In this document: positions 36,319 to 45,316 of the stretch, one piece after another
Layout: each line of letters begins with the position of its first letter
How positions within the stretch are numbered: the stretch's first letter is position 1
Assembly (NCBI RefSeq): GCF_900116555.1
Contig: NZ_FPAT01000003.1
Coordinates: 248,001 to 312,000, forward strand
Length of the DNA stretch: 64,000 nucleotides
Reading direction: 5' to 3'
Origin: Actinopolyspora lacussalsi subsp. righensis
GTDB lineage: Bacteria; Actinomycetota; Actinomycetes; Mycobacteriales; Pseudonocardiaceae
Notes under the pieces: model-generated
The model's database searches: none
The model's input: only the letters and a program-made list of their open reading frames with translations
What the model was told of the DNA's origin: nothing
Made by a program: the position numbers and the translations under genes

Positions 36319-37158
36319 ATGAATCGACGCGTCGCCATCGTTACGGACTCCACCGCATCGATCCCCGCCGGTCTGGCCGAGGAGCTGGGCATCACGGTCG
36401 TGCAGCTGGACCTGACCATCGACGGGAAAAGCGACGACGAACGACGCGTCCCGCACGACAGACTCGCCGAGGCGATGCGATCGGGACTAACGGTGACCAC
36501 CGCCGCTCCGCCGGCCCCCGCTTTCTTCTGGAACTACGCGGACGCCGTCAGCGAGGGCGTCGAGGCGATCGTCTCGGTGCACCTTTCCAGCGGTCTCTCG
36601 GCAACCTGTGAAGCGGCACGCGCCGCGGCGGCCGAGGTCAGCGTGCCGGTGCACGTGATCGACTCCGGAATGTGCGGACTGGGACTCGGCCTGCCGGTGA
36701 TCGCCGCGGCCGAGGCGGCCGCACGGGGAGCCGACGTGCACGCGGTGCTGGACCTGCTGCAACGGCGGCTGAACGGCACCACGGAGATGGTCTACGTCGA
36801 CACCCTGGAGTACCTACGGCGCAGCGGACGGGTCAGCGGTGGGCAGGCCACCCTCGCACGGGCACTGTCGATCAAACCACTGCTGGTGATGCGCGACGGC
36901 GAACTGCACGAGATGGCCAAGGGAATCGGACCGGAACGGGTGCTGCGCAAAGCAGTGGAGCAGGCGACACGGACGGAATCCGGAAGGGTCGACTTCGCCA
37001 CGGAGCACTTTCAGGCCCCCGAACGCGCCAAGTGGGTGCTGGAAAAGCTCAACCGCGGGTTGTCACCGCAGCGGGAACCGCTGCTGGAGGAGACCAGCGC
37101 GATCATCGGCGCGCACGCGGGCCCCGGAGCAGTGGGAATCACGATCACACCCGCGTGA
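36319..37158 (+). CDS. DegV family fatty-acid-binding protein
   Basis: 279 residues from ATG 36319. DegV (FakB-like) proteins bind a fatty acid and present it to a kinase. Motifs: RVAIVTDSTASIPAGLAEE at the N-terminus, TTAAPPAPAFF (TS-like lipid-binding segment, ~residue 60), VHLSSGLSATCEAA (~92), DSGMCGLGLG (~115) and GGQATLARALSIKPLL (~180). No DAK-kinase partner is adjacent. A -10-like TAGCCT lies about ten bases upstream of the start codon, so the transcript may have a very short leader. Confidence 0.9.
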   Translation: MNRRVAIVTDSTASIPAGLAEELGITVVQLDLTIDGKSDDERRVPHDRLAEAMRSGLTVTTAAPPAPAFFWNYADAVSEGVEAIVSVHLSSGLSATCEAARAAAAEVSVPVHVIDSGMCGLGLGLPVIAAAEAAARGADVHAVLDLLQRRLNGTTEMVYVDTLEYLRRSGRVSGGQATLARALSIKPLLVMRDGELHEMAKGIGPERVLRKAVEQATRTESGRVDFATEHFQAPERAKWVLEKLNRGLSPQREPLLEETSAIIGAHAGPGAVGITITPA

Positions 37159-37197
37159 TGGCGGAGTTCGGCCCTCACCGTGGGGAACCGGCCGGGT

Positions 37198-37301
37198 GGC
37201 GGAACCTCCGGGGGTGCCTCGCCGCGGGTGCCCCGACATCGGGTAGCGACCTACACAACGTCGGGCCGTCCTCGCGAGAGCCGCACGAGAGGTTCCGCTA
37301 C
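37198..37301 (+). repeat. R1 nested inverted repeat, copy 3 (downstream of degV)
   Basis: Begins 39 bases after the degV stop with GGCGGAACCTC, and ends GAGAGGTTCCGC, so in this copy the outer arms pair too (GCGGAACCTC/GAGGTTCCGC). The core CCCGACATCGGGTAGCGACCTACACAACGTCGGG spans 37233-37266. Same orientation as degV. It also lies 36 bases before the stop of the convergent hrpA gene. Confidence 0.8.
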
Positions 37302-37336
37302 CCGCCCGGTTTCCCAGGACAAGCGGTCATAGTTCG

Positions 37337-40300
37337 CTAGGGTTGGAGCTTGTCCATGGCCCGGTGTATCCGCTTCTCCGATACCGAGTGCGGCGTTCCC
37401 AGTTCCTGCGCGAAGAAACTCACCCGCAGTTCTTCGATCATCCAACCGATCGACCAGAGCTGCTCGCCCACCGGTTTGCCCTCACCCACGGAGTCGAGCA
37501 TCTCCTGGTAGCGCTGTTCCACGCCGCGTACCCGTTCCATCAGATCGCGATCCCGGCCGGGATGCTGTGCGACCTTGCGCAACCGGTAGGAGACGGCTTC
37601 GAGGTAGCGCCGCAGGTCGGCCAACCGCCACCACCCCGTGTCGGTGACGAAACCGGGGTAGATCAGGTTGGACAGCTGGGTACGGATGTCCTCAGCGGCG
37701 TCGGCGGAAAGCGAGCGTGTGCCGTCCAGTTCGGCCTCGACCCGCTGTTGGGTGGTAAGCACCTGTTCCACGGTGGACAGCACTCGCGCGGAGGTCTCGT
37801 TCAGCCCCTCACGCACCTGCCGCACCACGGTGTCGAAGGCGTCCTGGTCCGCGGGCACTCCCCCGGCTCGGTCGATGAGCGCGTCCGCGGCGCAGGCGAT
37901 GCAGTCCTCGAAGAGGGTCTCGGGATCCCCGTGCGGACTACGGCCGAACACCAGCTTCGCCGAGTTCGTCAGCTGCCGCCGCAGGAACTTCACCGGTGAG
38001 GGCAGGTTCAGCAGCACCAATCGGCGGGCGCCACGACGTTGCTGGTCGCGTTGTTCGGCGACCGTGTCGAAAGCGCGAATGCCGACGCTGTCCCCCTCGT
38101 CGACCAACGCCGGGTAGGCCTTGACCACCTGACCGTGCCGCTGCCGCTCGAAAGTGCCGGGAATCTTGCCGAAGTCCCACTCCCGCAGCCCGTGCCGTTC
38201 GATGCTTTCCGCCGCCGCCGATATCTCGGCCCGCAGCCGGGGGCGCAGTCGTTCGGAGAGTTCCTCGAGGTCCTTGCCCTCGGCGAGGATGCGTTCCTCG
38301 CCGCTGTGCTCGTCGCCCTCCACCACTCGGAAGGTCATCCGCAGGTGGTCGGGGATCCGCCGCGGATCCCAGGCGTCGAGCGGAACGTTGACCCCGGTCA
38401 TGCGACGCAGCTCGGTGGACAGCGCTTCGAGCAGCGGACCGTCGTACGGTCGCAGCCGCGCGAGCAGCGCCCTGACGTGGTCGGGAACCGGCACGAACTC
38501 ACGTCGCCACTGCTTGGGCAGTGCCTTGAGCAGCGCCGTGACCAGTTCCTCCCGGAGCCCGGGGATCTGCCAGTCGAAACCGGCGGGGCTGAGCTGGTTG
38601 AGCACGGCCACCGGCACGTGCACGGTCACCCCGTCGGCGTCACTGCCGGGCTCGAACTGGTAGCTCAGCCGCAGCCGGTGCCTGCCCTGCTGCCAGAAGT
38701 CCGGGTAGTCGGTGTCGGTCACGCTCGCGGAGGTCTCGTTGAACAGCAACGACCTCGGGAAGGTGAGCAGGTCGGGCTGCTGGCGCCGGACCTTCTTCCA
38801 CCAGGTGTCGAAGTGGCGGGCGGAAACCACCTCGGCACCGACCCGCTGGTCGTAGAAGTCGTAGAGCGCGTCGTCGTCCACGACGATGTCGCGGCGTCGG
38901 GCGCGCTGTTCCAGCTCCTCGACCTCCGCGAGCAGCGCGCGGTTGGTGTGGAAGAACTCGTGGCGGGTGTCCCAGTCGCCCTCGACCAGTGCGTGCCGGA
39001 TGAACAGCTCGCGGCAGAGTTCGGGTTCGACCCGGCCGTAGTTGACCTTGCGGCCCGCCACGAGCGGAACGCCGTAGAGCGTCACTCGTTCATAGGCCAT
39101 CACCGCGCCCTTGTCCTTCTCCCAGTGCGGCTCGCTGTAGTGCCGCTTGACCAGGTGCCCCGCCAGCCGCTCGATCCAGGCGGGTTCCACCTTCGCGACG
39201 GTGCGCGCCCAGAGCCTGGAGGTCTCCACCAGTTCGGCCGCCATGACCCACTGCGGCTGCTTCTTGAACAGCGCCGAGCCGGGGAAGATCGCGAACTTCG
39301 CACCCCGCGCACCCAGGTACTCGGTGCCGGAGCGGCGGTTGGAACCGGACTTGCGCTCGGTGTCCTTCAACCCGATGTGCGAGAGCAGCCCGGCCAGCAG
39401 CGACTGGTGCACCCGGTCCTCGTCGGCGGGTTCGTCGTTGATCGAGATGCCGAGCGAGTTGACCATCTGCCGCAGCTGGCTGTAGAGGTCCTGCCACTCC
39501 CGCACCCGGATGTAGTTCAGGTACTCGTTGCGGCACATTCGCCGGAACTGGTTGCCGGAGAGCTCCTTGCGCTGCTCACGCAGGTACTGCCAGAGATTGA
39601 GGTAGGCGAGGAAGTCGGACTGCTTGTTGTTGAACCTGGCGTGCTGCTGATCGGCGGCCTGCTGGTGCTCCGCGGGACGTTCCCTGGGGTCCTGGATCGA
39701 CAGTCCGGCCGCCACGACCATCGTCTCGTGCACGCACCCGTTCGTCTCGGCCTCGACGATCATCCTGGCCAGCCTCGGGTCGATCGGCAGCTGCGCCAGC
39801 TTCGAGCCGACCTTGGTCAGCCGCTGGTTGTCCTGCTTGCCCCGCTTGGTGGACTGCTCCAGCGCCCCCAACTCGTGCAGCAGGTTCACCCCGTCGGTGA
39901 TCTGCCGCCGGTCGGGGGGTTCCACGAACGGGAACGAGGCCACCTCGCCCAGCCCCAGCGAGGTCATCCGCAGGATCACCGAGGCGAGGTTCGTGCGCAG
40001 GATCTCCGGATCGGTGAACTCCTGCCGGGCCAGGAAGTCCTCCTCGGAGTACAGCCGGACGCAGATCCCCTCGGACTCGCGACCGCAGCGCCCCTTGCGC
40101 TGGTTGGCCGAAGCCTGCGAGACGGGCTCGATGGGCAGCCGCTGGACCCTGGTCCGGAAGCTGTAGCGGGAGATCCGCGCGGTGCCGGGATCGATGACGT
40201 ACTTGATGCCCGGCACGGTCAACGAGGTCTCGGCGACGTTGGTGGCGAGCACGATGCGCCGCGTGGAGTGCCGCTGGAAAACGCGCTGCTGTTCGGCCGA

Positions 40301-41296
40301 GGACAGCCGCGCGTACAGCGGAAGCACCTCGGTTCGAGGCGGTTTGCGCTGTTCCAGCGCCTCCGCGGCGTCGCGGATCTCCCGCTCACCGCTGAGGAAG
40401 ACCAGGATGTCGCCGGGGCCCTCGGCGCACAGCTCGTCCACCGCGTCGCCGATGGCCGTGATCTGGTCGCGCTCGACGTCCTCGAGCTCGTCGGAGTCGT
40501 CGACCAGCGGCCGGTACCGCACCTCGACGGGATAGGTGCGGCCGGAGACCTCCACGATCGGAGCGTCGTCGAAGTGTCGGGAGAACCGCTCCGGGTCGAT
40601 GGTCGCCGAGGTGATGATCACCTTGAGGTCGGGGCGCTTGGGCAGGATCTGCTTGACGTAGCCGAGGATGAAATCGATGTTGAGGCTGCGTTCGTGGGCC
40701 TCGTCGATGATCAGCGTGTCGTAGCGCCGCAGCAGCCTGTCCCGCTGGATCTCCGCGAGCAGGATGCCGTCGGTCATCTGCTTGACCAGCGTGTCCTCGT
40801 CGGCGCGTTCGGTGAACCGAACCTGGTATCCGACCGCGTCGCCGACCTCGACGTCGAGTTCGGTGGCGATCCGTTCGGCGACGGTGCGCGCGGCGAGCCT
40901 GCGCGGCTGGGTGTGACCGATGGAACCGAATACACCGCGGCCCAGTTCCAGGCACATCTTTGGCAGCTGCGTCGTCTTGCCCGAACCGGTCTCCCCGGCG
41001 ACGATGACCACCTGGTTGTCCCGGATCGCGCTCATCAGGTCCTCCCGCCGCCCGGTGACGGGAAGCTCCGCGGGATAGCTGATCTCGGGAACCCGCTCCC
41101 TGCGGCGGGTGACGCGCTTGTGCGCGGCCGCGATGTCGTCCGAGATCTCGGACGCGACGCCGCGCAACGCCTCCTGGTCGCGGATCTTGTGCGCGCCTTC
41201 GATGCGCCGCCGCAGCCGCCGGTGGTCCTGCGGCATGAGTTCGGTGAGGCGGTCGCGGAGCTCGGACAGCGAGGGCGGAACGGGTGCAGTGGCCAT
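37337..41296 (-). CDS. hrpA: ATP-dependent RNA helicase HrpA
   Basis: 1319 residues, the full HrpA length. DEAH-box helicase: motif I VIVAGETGSGKTTQLPKMC (~residue 90), motif II IIDEAHERSLNIDF (~195), motif III ITSATID (~230), motif V ATNVAETSLTVPGIKYVIDPG (~375) and motif VI QASANQRKGRCGRESEG (~413). These are followed by HA2/OB domains and the C-terminal HrpA domain (DUF3418) with the ERILAEGKDLEELSERLR region. Start chosen at ATG 41296; the GGAGAG only 1-2 bases before it is poorly spaced, so initiation is uncertain. Involved in rRNA/mRNA handling in other bacteria. Confidence 0.95.
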   Translation of the reverse strand: MATAPVPPSLSELRDRLTELMPQDHRRLRRRIEGAHKIRDQEALRGVASEISDDIAAAHKRVTRRRERVPEISYPAELPVTGRREDLMSAIRDNQVVIVAGETGSGKTTQLPKMCLELGRGVFGSIGHTQPRRLAARTVAERIATELDVEVGDAVGYQVRFTERADEDTLVKQMTDGILLAEIQRDRLLRRYDTLIIDEAHERSLNIDFILGYVKQILPKRPDLKVIITSATIDPERFSRHFDDAPIVEVSGRTYPVEVRYRPLVDDSDELEDVERDQITAIGDAVDELCAEGPGDILVFLSGEREIRDAAEALEQRKPPRTEVLPLYARLSSAEQQRVFQRHSTRRIVLATNVAETSLTVPGIKYVIDPGTARISRYSFRTRVQRLPIEPVSQASANQRKGRCGRESEGICVRLYSEEDFLARQEFTDPEILRTNLASVILRMTSLGLGEVASFPFVEPPDRRQITDGVNLLHELGALEQSTKRGKQDNQRLTKVGSKLAQLPIDPRLARMIVEAETNGCVHETMVVAAGLSIQDPRERPAEHQQAADQQHARFNNKQSDFLAYLNLWQYLREQRKELSGNQFRRMCRNEYLNYIRVREWQDLYSQLRQMVNSLGISINDEPADEDRVHQSLLAGLLSHIGLKDTERKSGSNRRSGTEYLGARGAKFAIFPGSALFKKQPQWVMAAELVETSRLWARTVAKVEPAWIERLAGHLVKRHYSEPHWEKDKGAVMAYERVTLYGVPLVAGRKVNYGRVEPELCRELFIRHALVEGDWDTRHEFFHTNRALLAEVEELEQRARRRDIVVDDDALYDFYDQRVGAEVVSARHFDTWWKKVRRQQPDLLTFPRSLLFNETSASVTDTDYPDFWQQGRHRLRLSYQFEPGSDADGVTVHVPVAVLNQLSPAGFDWQIPGLREELVTALLKALPKQWRREFVPVPDHVRALLARLRPYDGPLLEALSTELRRMTGVNVPLDAWDPRRIPDHLRMTFRVVEGDEHSGEERILAEGKDLEELSERLRPRLRAEISAAAESIERHGLREWDFGKIPGTFERQRHGQVVKAYPALVDEGDSVGIRAFDTVAEQRDQQRRGARRLVLLNLPSPVKFLRRQLTNSAKLVFGRSPHGDPETLFEDCIACAADALIDRAGGVPADQDAFDTVVRQVREGLNETSARVLSTVEQVLTTQQRVEAELDGTRSLSADAAEDIRTQLSNLIYPGFVTDTGWWRLADLRRYLEAVSYRLRKVAQHPGRDRDLMERVRGVEQRYQEMLDSVGEGKPVGEQLWSIGWMIEELRVSFFAQELGTPHSVSEKRIHRAMDKLQP

Positions 41297-41416
41297 ACTC
41301 TCTCCAGGATAGAGATCCCGGCGGGCGGCACGCCGCCGTGCTTCACGAATCACACTCGACCAGCTCGGCGACGGTCACGCCGAGCGGAAGGGAGCCGGGC
41401 GGAAGCGGGAACGCTA

Positions 41417-42598
41417 TCAGCCCGTCTCCGCGCGGCACAGTATCGCCGTGGGGGTTCTGCCCACGCGGGTGAGCACCACGGTGGCCGCCTCGTCGCCGGA
41501 GAGCTTGAGCCTCCGGCGCAGGGCGTCCGGATCCACGTCCAGACCGCGGACCAGAATCTCCAGCCGCCCGACGCCGTGGCCGCGCAGCAGCGCGCGCAGG
41601 CTCTTCTCGTTGTACTTGCCGTGCTCCAGCACTCGGAACGCCCGCACGCCCGGGGGTGGTGTCTCGCCGGTCAGGTAGGCGATGCGGTGGTCGAGCTGCC
41701 CCAGGCCGTAGCGGGCGGCGTACTGCCGCACCAGCCCGGCACGCACGACGGCGCCGTCCGGATCCACCAGCCACTCCCCGATCGACCGCTCCGGGCAGTC
41801 GTCCGGTTCGGCGTCGGTGACGCGCAGCTTCGTCCCGCCCGACTCGTCGAGCAGGGTGGCCCCGCGACGAACCCCCGGTTCGGCCAGGCCGCCGAACCAC
41901 AGCGACGCCTCACGCACCTGCCCGACCAGCGAGACCAGCTCGATCTCGGCCCGTTCCGGCACCGCCTCGAAATCCAGTCCGGGCGCGCACTTCACGACCA
42001 GGTCGCGGTCCCGGTAGGTCTCGACCAGCTCCCGAAGCGGCGGTTCCAGATCCTCCGGGCTCCACTTCCTGCGTCCCGCACCGTCGCGGCGGCCGGGGTC
42101 GGCGACCACCGTGGTCGCCGTGGTCACCGGTCGTAGTGCGTCCGCCCGCACCAGCATCGGTTCCACACCGCGCGCGGCCAGGTTGCCGCGGGCCATGCGG
42201 AGCCGCACCTCGTCACGATCGGAACCGACGAAGCTCCGGGCCAGCGGCGCGATCTCCGCGAGATCCGCCCCGATGGAACAGGTGACGTCGTGCACGTCCC
42301 TGCCCACCAGCCGGGCGGCGCGGTGCGCGGCGACCGAACCGGTCGTGGCCTGCTGCAACGCGGTGTCGGTGAACAGCCAGTCCGCGGCGTCGCGCAGCTT
42401 GGCGGCGGCCCTGCGACGCAGCGCGACGGTCTCCAGCACCGCCGCGGCGTACCGCTCGCCCGCCACCTCCCGGGCGGCTGCCGTGTCCGCCAGACGGGAG
42501 GAGTCGGTCAGCGGGAGTCGCGCGACCCGTTCCAACGCCTGCCGTCCCGGTGCGGAACGCAGAAACGCGACGTCGGAAGGGTCGAACCGGTATGCCAC
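41417..42598 (-). CDS. Class I SAM-dependent methyltransferase with THUMP-like C-terminal domain
   Basis: 393 residues from GTG 42598. The N-terminal part has a methyltransferase fold: VHDVTCSIGADLAEIA (SAM loop DxxCSIGAD, ~residue 103), SDRDEVRLRMARGNL (~125) and VVADPGRRD (DPxR motif, ~163). The C-terminal EHGKYNEKSLRALL and RLEILVRGLDVDPDALRRRLK match the THUMP-like domain of actinobacterial proteins related to Trm5/RlmI-type enzymes. The likely substrate is RNA, but this is not shown. It lies 12 bases after the start-proximal end of the enoyl-CoA hydratase gene, in the same direction. Confidence 0.85.
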   Translation of the reverse strand: MAYRFDPSDVAFLRSAPGRQALERVARLPLTDSSRLADTAAAREVAGERYAAAVLETVALRRRAAAKLRDAADWLFTDTALQQATTGSVAAHRAARLVGRDVHDVTCSIGADLAEIAPLARSFVGSDRDEVRLRMARGNLAARGVEPMLVRADALRPVTTATTVVADPGRRDGAGRRKWSPEDLEPPLRELVETYRDRDLVVKCAPGLDFEAVPERAEIELVSLVGQVREASLWFGGLAEPGVRRGATLLDESGGTKLRVTDAEPDDCPERSIGEWLVDPDGAVVRAGLVRQYAARYGLGQLDHRIAYLTGETPPPGVRAFRVLEHGKYNEKSLRALLRGHGVGRLEILVRGLDVDPDALRRRLKLSGDEAATVVLTRVGRTPTAILCRAETG

Positions 42599-42610
42599 GA
42601 TGCCGCCGGA

Positions 42611-43393
42611 TCAGTTGCCGGTGAACTCGGCCTTGCCGGGACCGTTCTCGATGAACGAGCGCATCCCGATCTTCTGGTCCTCGGTGGCGAACAGGGAGGT
42701 GAACAGGTGGGTCTCGATCCGTAGCCCGGTGTGCAGATCGACCTCCAGTCCCTCGTCGATGGCCCGCTTCGCCGCGGCGAGCGCGTGGACGGGGCCGTTG
42801 ACGAACTGTTCGGCCCAGCGGCGCGCGGCGGCGTAGACGTCCTCGGCGGCCACGATCTCGTCCACCATACCGATCGACAGCGCCTCCCGCGCCTCGACGA
42901 ACCTGCCGCTGAAGACGATGTCCTTGGCCTTGCTCGGACCGACCAGCCGAGCCAGTCGCTGCGTGCCACCGGCGCCGGGGATCACCCCGAGCAGGATCTC
43001 GGGCTGTCCTACTTTGAGTCCCTCGCCCGCGATGCGGCGGTCGCAGGTGAGCGCCAGCTCGAAACCGCCCCCGAGCGCGTATCCGGTCATGGCGGCCACG
43101 GTGGGCTTGGGAATCTCGGCCACCGCGGTCAACGCGGCGGAGAGTCCGCTGCGCTCCTTGCTCGCCATCTCGGTGGCCGACTTCTCCGACATCTCCTTGA
43201 TGTCGGCACCGGCCGCGAACACCTTCTCGCCGCCGTAGACGATCACCGCACGCACGTCGTCCCGCTCGGCGGCCTCGTTGGCCACCTCCAGGATCTCGCG
43301 CTCGACCTGACTGTTGAGCGCGTTCATCTTGGGCCGATCCAGCCGGATCGTGCCGATGCCGCCGTCCACTTCGAGCCCGACGAACTCACCCAC
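42611..43393 (-). CDS. Enoyl-CoA hydratase
   Basis: 260 residues from GTG 43393 with a strong AGGAGG 8 bases upstream. It hydrates trans-2-enoyl-CoA in beta-oxidation. Crotonase motifs: RLDRPKMNALNSQV, AFAAGADIKEM-like FAAGADIKEMSE (oxyanion region, ~residue 62), GYALGGGFELALTCDRRIA (~100) and LLGVIPGAGGTQRLARLVG with the catalytic Glu positions (E of FELAL and of QPEILLG). Closest in layout to the actinobacterial EchA8 group. Downstream of it on the same strand is the THUMP-like methyltransferase. Confidence 0.92.
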   Translation of the reverse strand: MGEFVGLEVDGGIGTIRLDRPKMNALNSQVEREILEVANEAAERDDVRAVIVYGGEKVFAAGADIKEMSEKSATEMASKERSGLSAALTAVAEIPKPTVAAMTGYALGGGFELALTCDRRIAGEGLKVGQPEILLGVIPGAGGTQRLARLVGPSKAKDIVFSGRFVEAREALSIGMVDEIVAAEDVYAAARRWAEQFVNGPVHALAAAKRAIDEGLEVDLHTGLRIETHLFTSLFATEDQKIGMRSFIENGPGKAEFTGN

Positions 43394-43678
43394 GTCGCAA
43401 ACCTCCTGAAAGCCTGTGAAAACGCGCTGATCCAACCACGAACGGTGCCGCAGGCTACCGCGCTGGAACACCCGCCGCGCCCGTGGCCTCGGTCACAACC
43501 GCCGCGCCCGGACCCGTGCCGGAGGTGGCGGGGAGGACACGAGGACGGGATCGAGACAGCAACGCGGGCGCGCCGAGAACTCGCCGCTGCGCTCCGGGCA
43601 GCGCTGACCACGCGGCGGTTCGGCCCCGGGACGTACGTGCGTGACACCTAGTATTCCGCTCGGAGCGCGGTCCGAAAC
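43394..43678. other. Intergenic region between the enoyl-CoA hydratase and DUF397 genes
   Basis: This is the left edge of the accessory island. No gene is supported. The 43460-43640 stretch is GC-rich with open frames but no SD or domain. The promoter of the enoyl-CoA hydratase gene should be near 43430. Confidence 0.35.
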
Positions 43679-43714
43679 GAGTGGCCCCGGTGGAGCGCGA
43701 GCCCGGGACCACTC
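43679..43714 (-). terminator. Hairpin terminator after the DUF397 gene
   Basis: GAGTGG.CCCGG (43679-43690) pairs with CCCGGGACCACTC (43702-43714). It lies 19 bases beyond the DUF397 stop on the minus strand. Confidence 0.75.
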
Positions 43715-43732
43715 TGTTGCCGGGCTACTGGA

Positions 43733-43924
43733 TCACTCGAACCGCTCGTTCTTGACGGCGTCGATGAACGCGGCCCACTGGGTGCCGGTGGTGGTGAAGT
43801 ATCCGGCCGAGCGGTCCTTGGTGTCACGCACCGCCGCGCCATTGCCGATGCGGCCGATCTCGACGCACGCGGTTTCGCGAGACGAGTAGCTCGCCTTGCG
43901 CCATCCCTGGGGGTGTACCGTCAT
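43733..43924 (-). CDS. DUF397 domain protein
   Basis: 63 residues, exactly one DUF397 domain: GWRKASYSSRETACVEIG, then AAVRDTKDRSAGYFTTTGTQWAAF. DUF397 proteins are small actinobacterial partners of XRE/DUF5753 regulators and have been proposed to behave like toxin-antitoxin or developmental (BldB/Scr1-like) pairs. The ATG at 43924 overlaps the stop of the XRE gene (ATGA), so the two are co-translated. Confidence 0.93.
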   Translation of the reverse strand: MTVHPQGWRKASYSSRETACVEIGRIGNGAAVRDTKDRSAGYFTTTGTQWAAFIDAVKNERFE

Positions 43925-44772
43925 GGTGTTGTTTCCTCCAGCTGTTCGATGCGGGTAGCGATGACCCCGGTCGTGTCCTCCTTGGTCATCGCTGCTTGCT
44001 GGAGGTTGTCTACCCCATTGCGATAAGTGGTGACCGCTCCGGGTGAGGAGAGGAACACTCCGGAGCCGAGGGTTTCGAGATGCACGATCGGTGCGGCGGT
44101 GCCGAACTCGAAGTACATGAAGTGCCCGCTGTGTAGCGGTGTCCATCCGAGCCCTTCCGACAGGACTCGGATCGAGACGTTCGGCAGCTCGTTCATCTTG
44201 ACGAGGTGGCGGAGCTGATCCAGTCGAGCGTTGTCGTCGCACACGGGTGCGTCGAGGACGTGTTCGAGGATGAACGCCTCGAACGTCGGCGCGTTGGTCT
44301 TGGTGAGTACGTCGCGGCGACCCGCGCGCATTCCGATTTTCGCCTCGCGCTCGCCCGTCGGAAGTCCCGACATGATCGCCCGTGCGTAGTCCGAGGTTTG
44401 CAGGATACCCGGAATCAGCAGTGGCGCGGCCTCGACGAAGTGTGTCGCGGTGCGCTCGTACTCGATCAGTGTCACCAGTTCCTCGCGCACTCCGGGAATG
44501 CCGGGACGCAGCCAGTCGGGCTCGTCGGCGTCCCGTGCCATCTCGACCAGGCGCTCACGTTCCCTGCTGGTGATCTCCAGCGCCTCGAGAATGCTGGTCA
44601 CGTCGTCCACAGTGATCACGCGGCTGCCGGATTCGGTGCGTGTGATCCAACCGTGCGAGGTTCCAATCCGGCGAGCCAATTCGCGGACGCCTATCTCGGA
44701 TTCTTGACGCACTTTGCGCAGTTCAGCGGCGAGTGAGCGTGCTTTGGGGCTGCCTGGTCTGGATTGGGTCAT
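43921..44772 (-). CDS. XRE-family regulator with DUF5753 domain (Scr1-type)
   Basis: 283 residues from ATG 44772. The N-terminal helix-turn-helix spans residues ~12-70 (SLAAELRKVRQESEIGVRELARRIGTSHGWITRTESG). DUF5753 follows (residues ~95-270: IEYERTATHFVEAAPLLIPGILQTSDYARAIM, LSEGLGWTPLHSGHF). Such proteins pair with DUF397 genes in actinomycetes and affect development or antibiotic production. No SD precedes the start, suggesting a leaderless message. An AACTGG-N7-CCAGTT site lies 78-96 bases upstream, in the divergent gap, as a possible operator. Confidence 0.93.
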   Translation of the reverse strand: MTQSRPGSPKARSLAAELRKVRQESEIGVRELARRIGTSHGWITRTESGSRVITVDDVTSILEALEITSRERERLVEMARDADEPDWLRPGIPGVREELVTLIEYERTATHFVEAAPLLIPGILQTSDYARAIMSGLPTGEREAKIGMRAGRRDVLTKTNAPTFEAFILEHVLDAPVCDDNARLDQLRHLVKMNELPNVSIRVLSEGLGWTPLHSGHFMYFEFGTAAPIVHLETLGSGVFLSSPGAVTTYRNGVDNLQQAAMTKEDTTGVIATRIEQLEETTP

Positions 44773-44849
44773 GAACCGAATCTAGCGCGTTGTGGATTCA
44801 GAGATCATCCCCCGATCGAAGGATTGCAAGGGTGTATCTAAATCCAACA

Positions 44850-44868
44850 AACTGGTCCATGTCCAGTT
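44850..44868. promoter_or_regulatory. AACTGG-N7-CCAGTT inverted repeat between the XRE gene and divergent small genes
   Basis: Perfect 6-base arms with a 7-base spacer in an AT-richer divergent promoter region. The position is right for an autoregulatory operator controlling both the XRE/DUF397 pair and the small genes starting at 44898. Confidence 0.5.
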
Positions 44869-44897
44869 GATACAGCGTTCGGTGCGGAGCGTATTCA

Positions 44898-45116
44898 ATG
44901 CGAAACAGATACGACCTGTCCGGTATGGGTGAGCGGGCGAGGTGTGTTCATGAGGGTGGTCCGGGCTCGGTGCGGGTGTGGATGTCGCCGCACACGCCGA
45001 CCGTGGTCCAGATCGACACTCCGACCGTCTACAACCGGACACGGTGGACGCTCGCGCAGGCCCGACACCTGCGCGCGGTGCTGGACGCGGCGATCCGGGC
45101 GGGAGAGCGGGCATGA
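44898..45116 (+). CDS. Small protein of unknown function, first of three overlapping genes
   Basis: 72 residues. The C-terminal half is a beta/helix unit (VRVWMSPHTPTVVQID, then WTLAQARHLRAVLDAAIRAGE) that looks like a compact folded domain. It begins 126 bases from the divergent XRE gene. Its stop overlaps the next start (ATGA). No family recognised. Similar short genes are often found divergent from XRE/DUF397 pairs, so a functional link is plausible. The start could be a little further in. Confidence 0.55.
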   Translation: MRNRYDLSGMGERARCVHEGGPGSVRVWMSPHTPTVVQIDTPTVYNRTRWTLAQARHLRAVLDAAIRAGERA

Positions 45117-45316
45117 GTCCCGGCGAGTTCGCGATGTGGGTCGCGCACGAGCAGTGGCGCATGGAACAGCTCTCGCACGACATCGCCGGGCGGCTGGCCA
45201 CCGGACGGCAGTGCCGCGAGGCCGCCGAGGTGTTCGAGCGGATGGCCGAGTTCCTCCGGCGCTACGCCGACGAGCTGGACGGGACCACCGTCGTCGACGG
45301 CGACACCGATGCCTGA
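45113..45316 (+). CDS. Small helical protein of unknown function, second of three overlapping genes
   Basis: 67 residues, strongly helical (EFAMWVAHEQWRMEQLSHDIAG, REAAEVFERMAEFLRRYADELD), acidic, no signal or membrane segment. It overlaps the first gene by ATGA and the third by eight bases. Could be a dimerising regulator or adaptor. No family recognised. Confidence 0.55.
   Translation: MSPGEFAMWVAHEQWRMEQLSHDIAGRLATGRQCREAAEVFERMAEFLRRYADELDGTTVVDGDTDA

Noticed and set aside
38039-42136. 1365-residue plus-strand open frame
   Set aside because: Antisense to hrpA and the THUMP-like methyltransferase; composition is typical of the antisense of GC3-biased genes.
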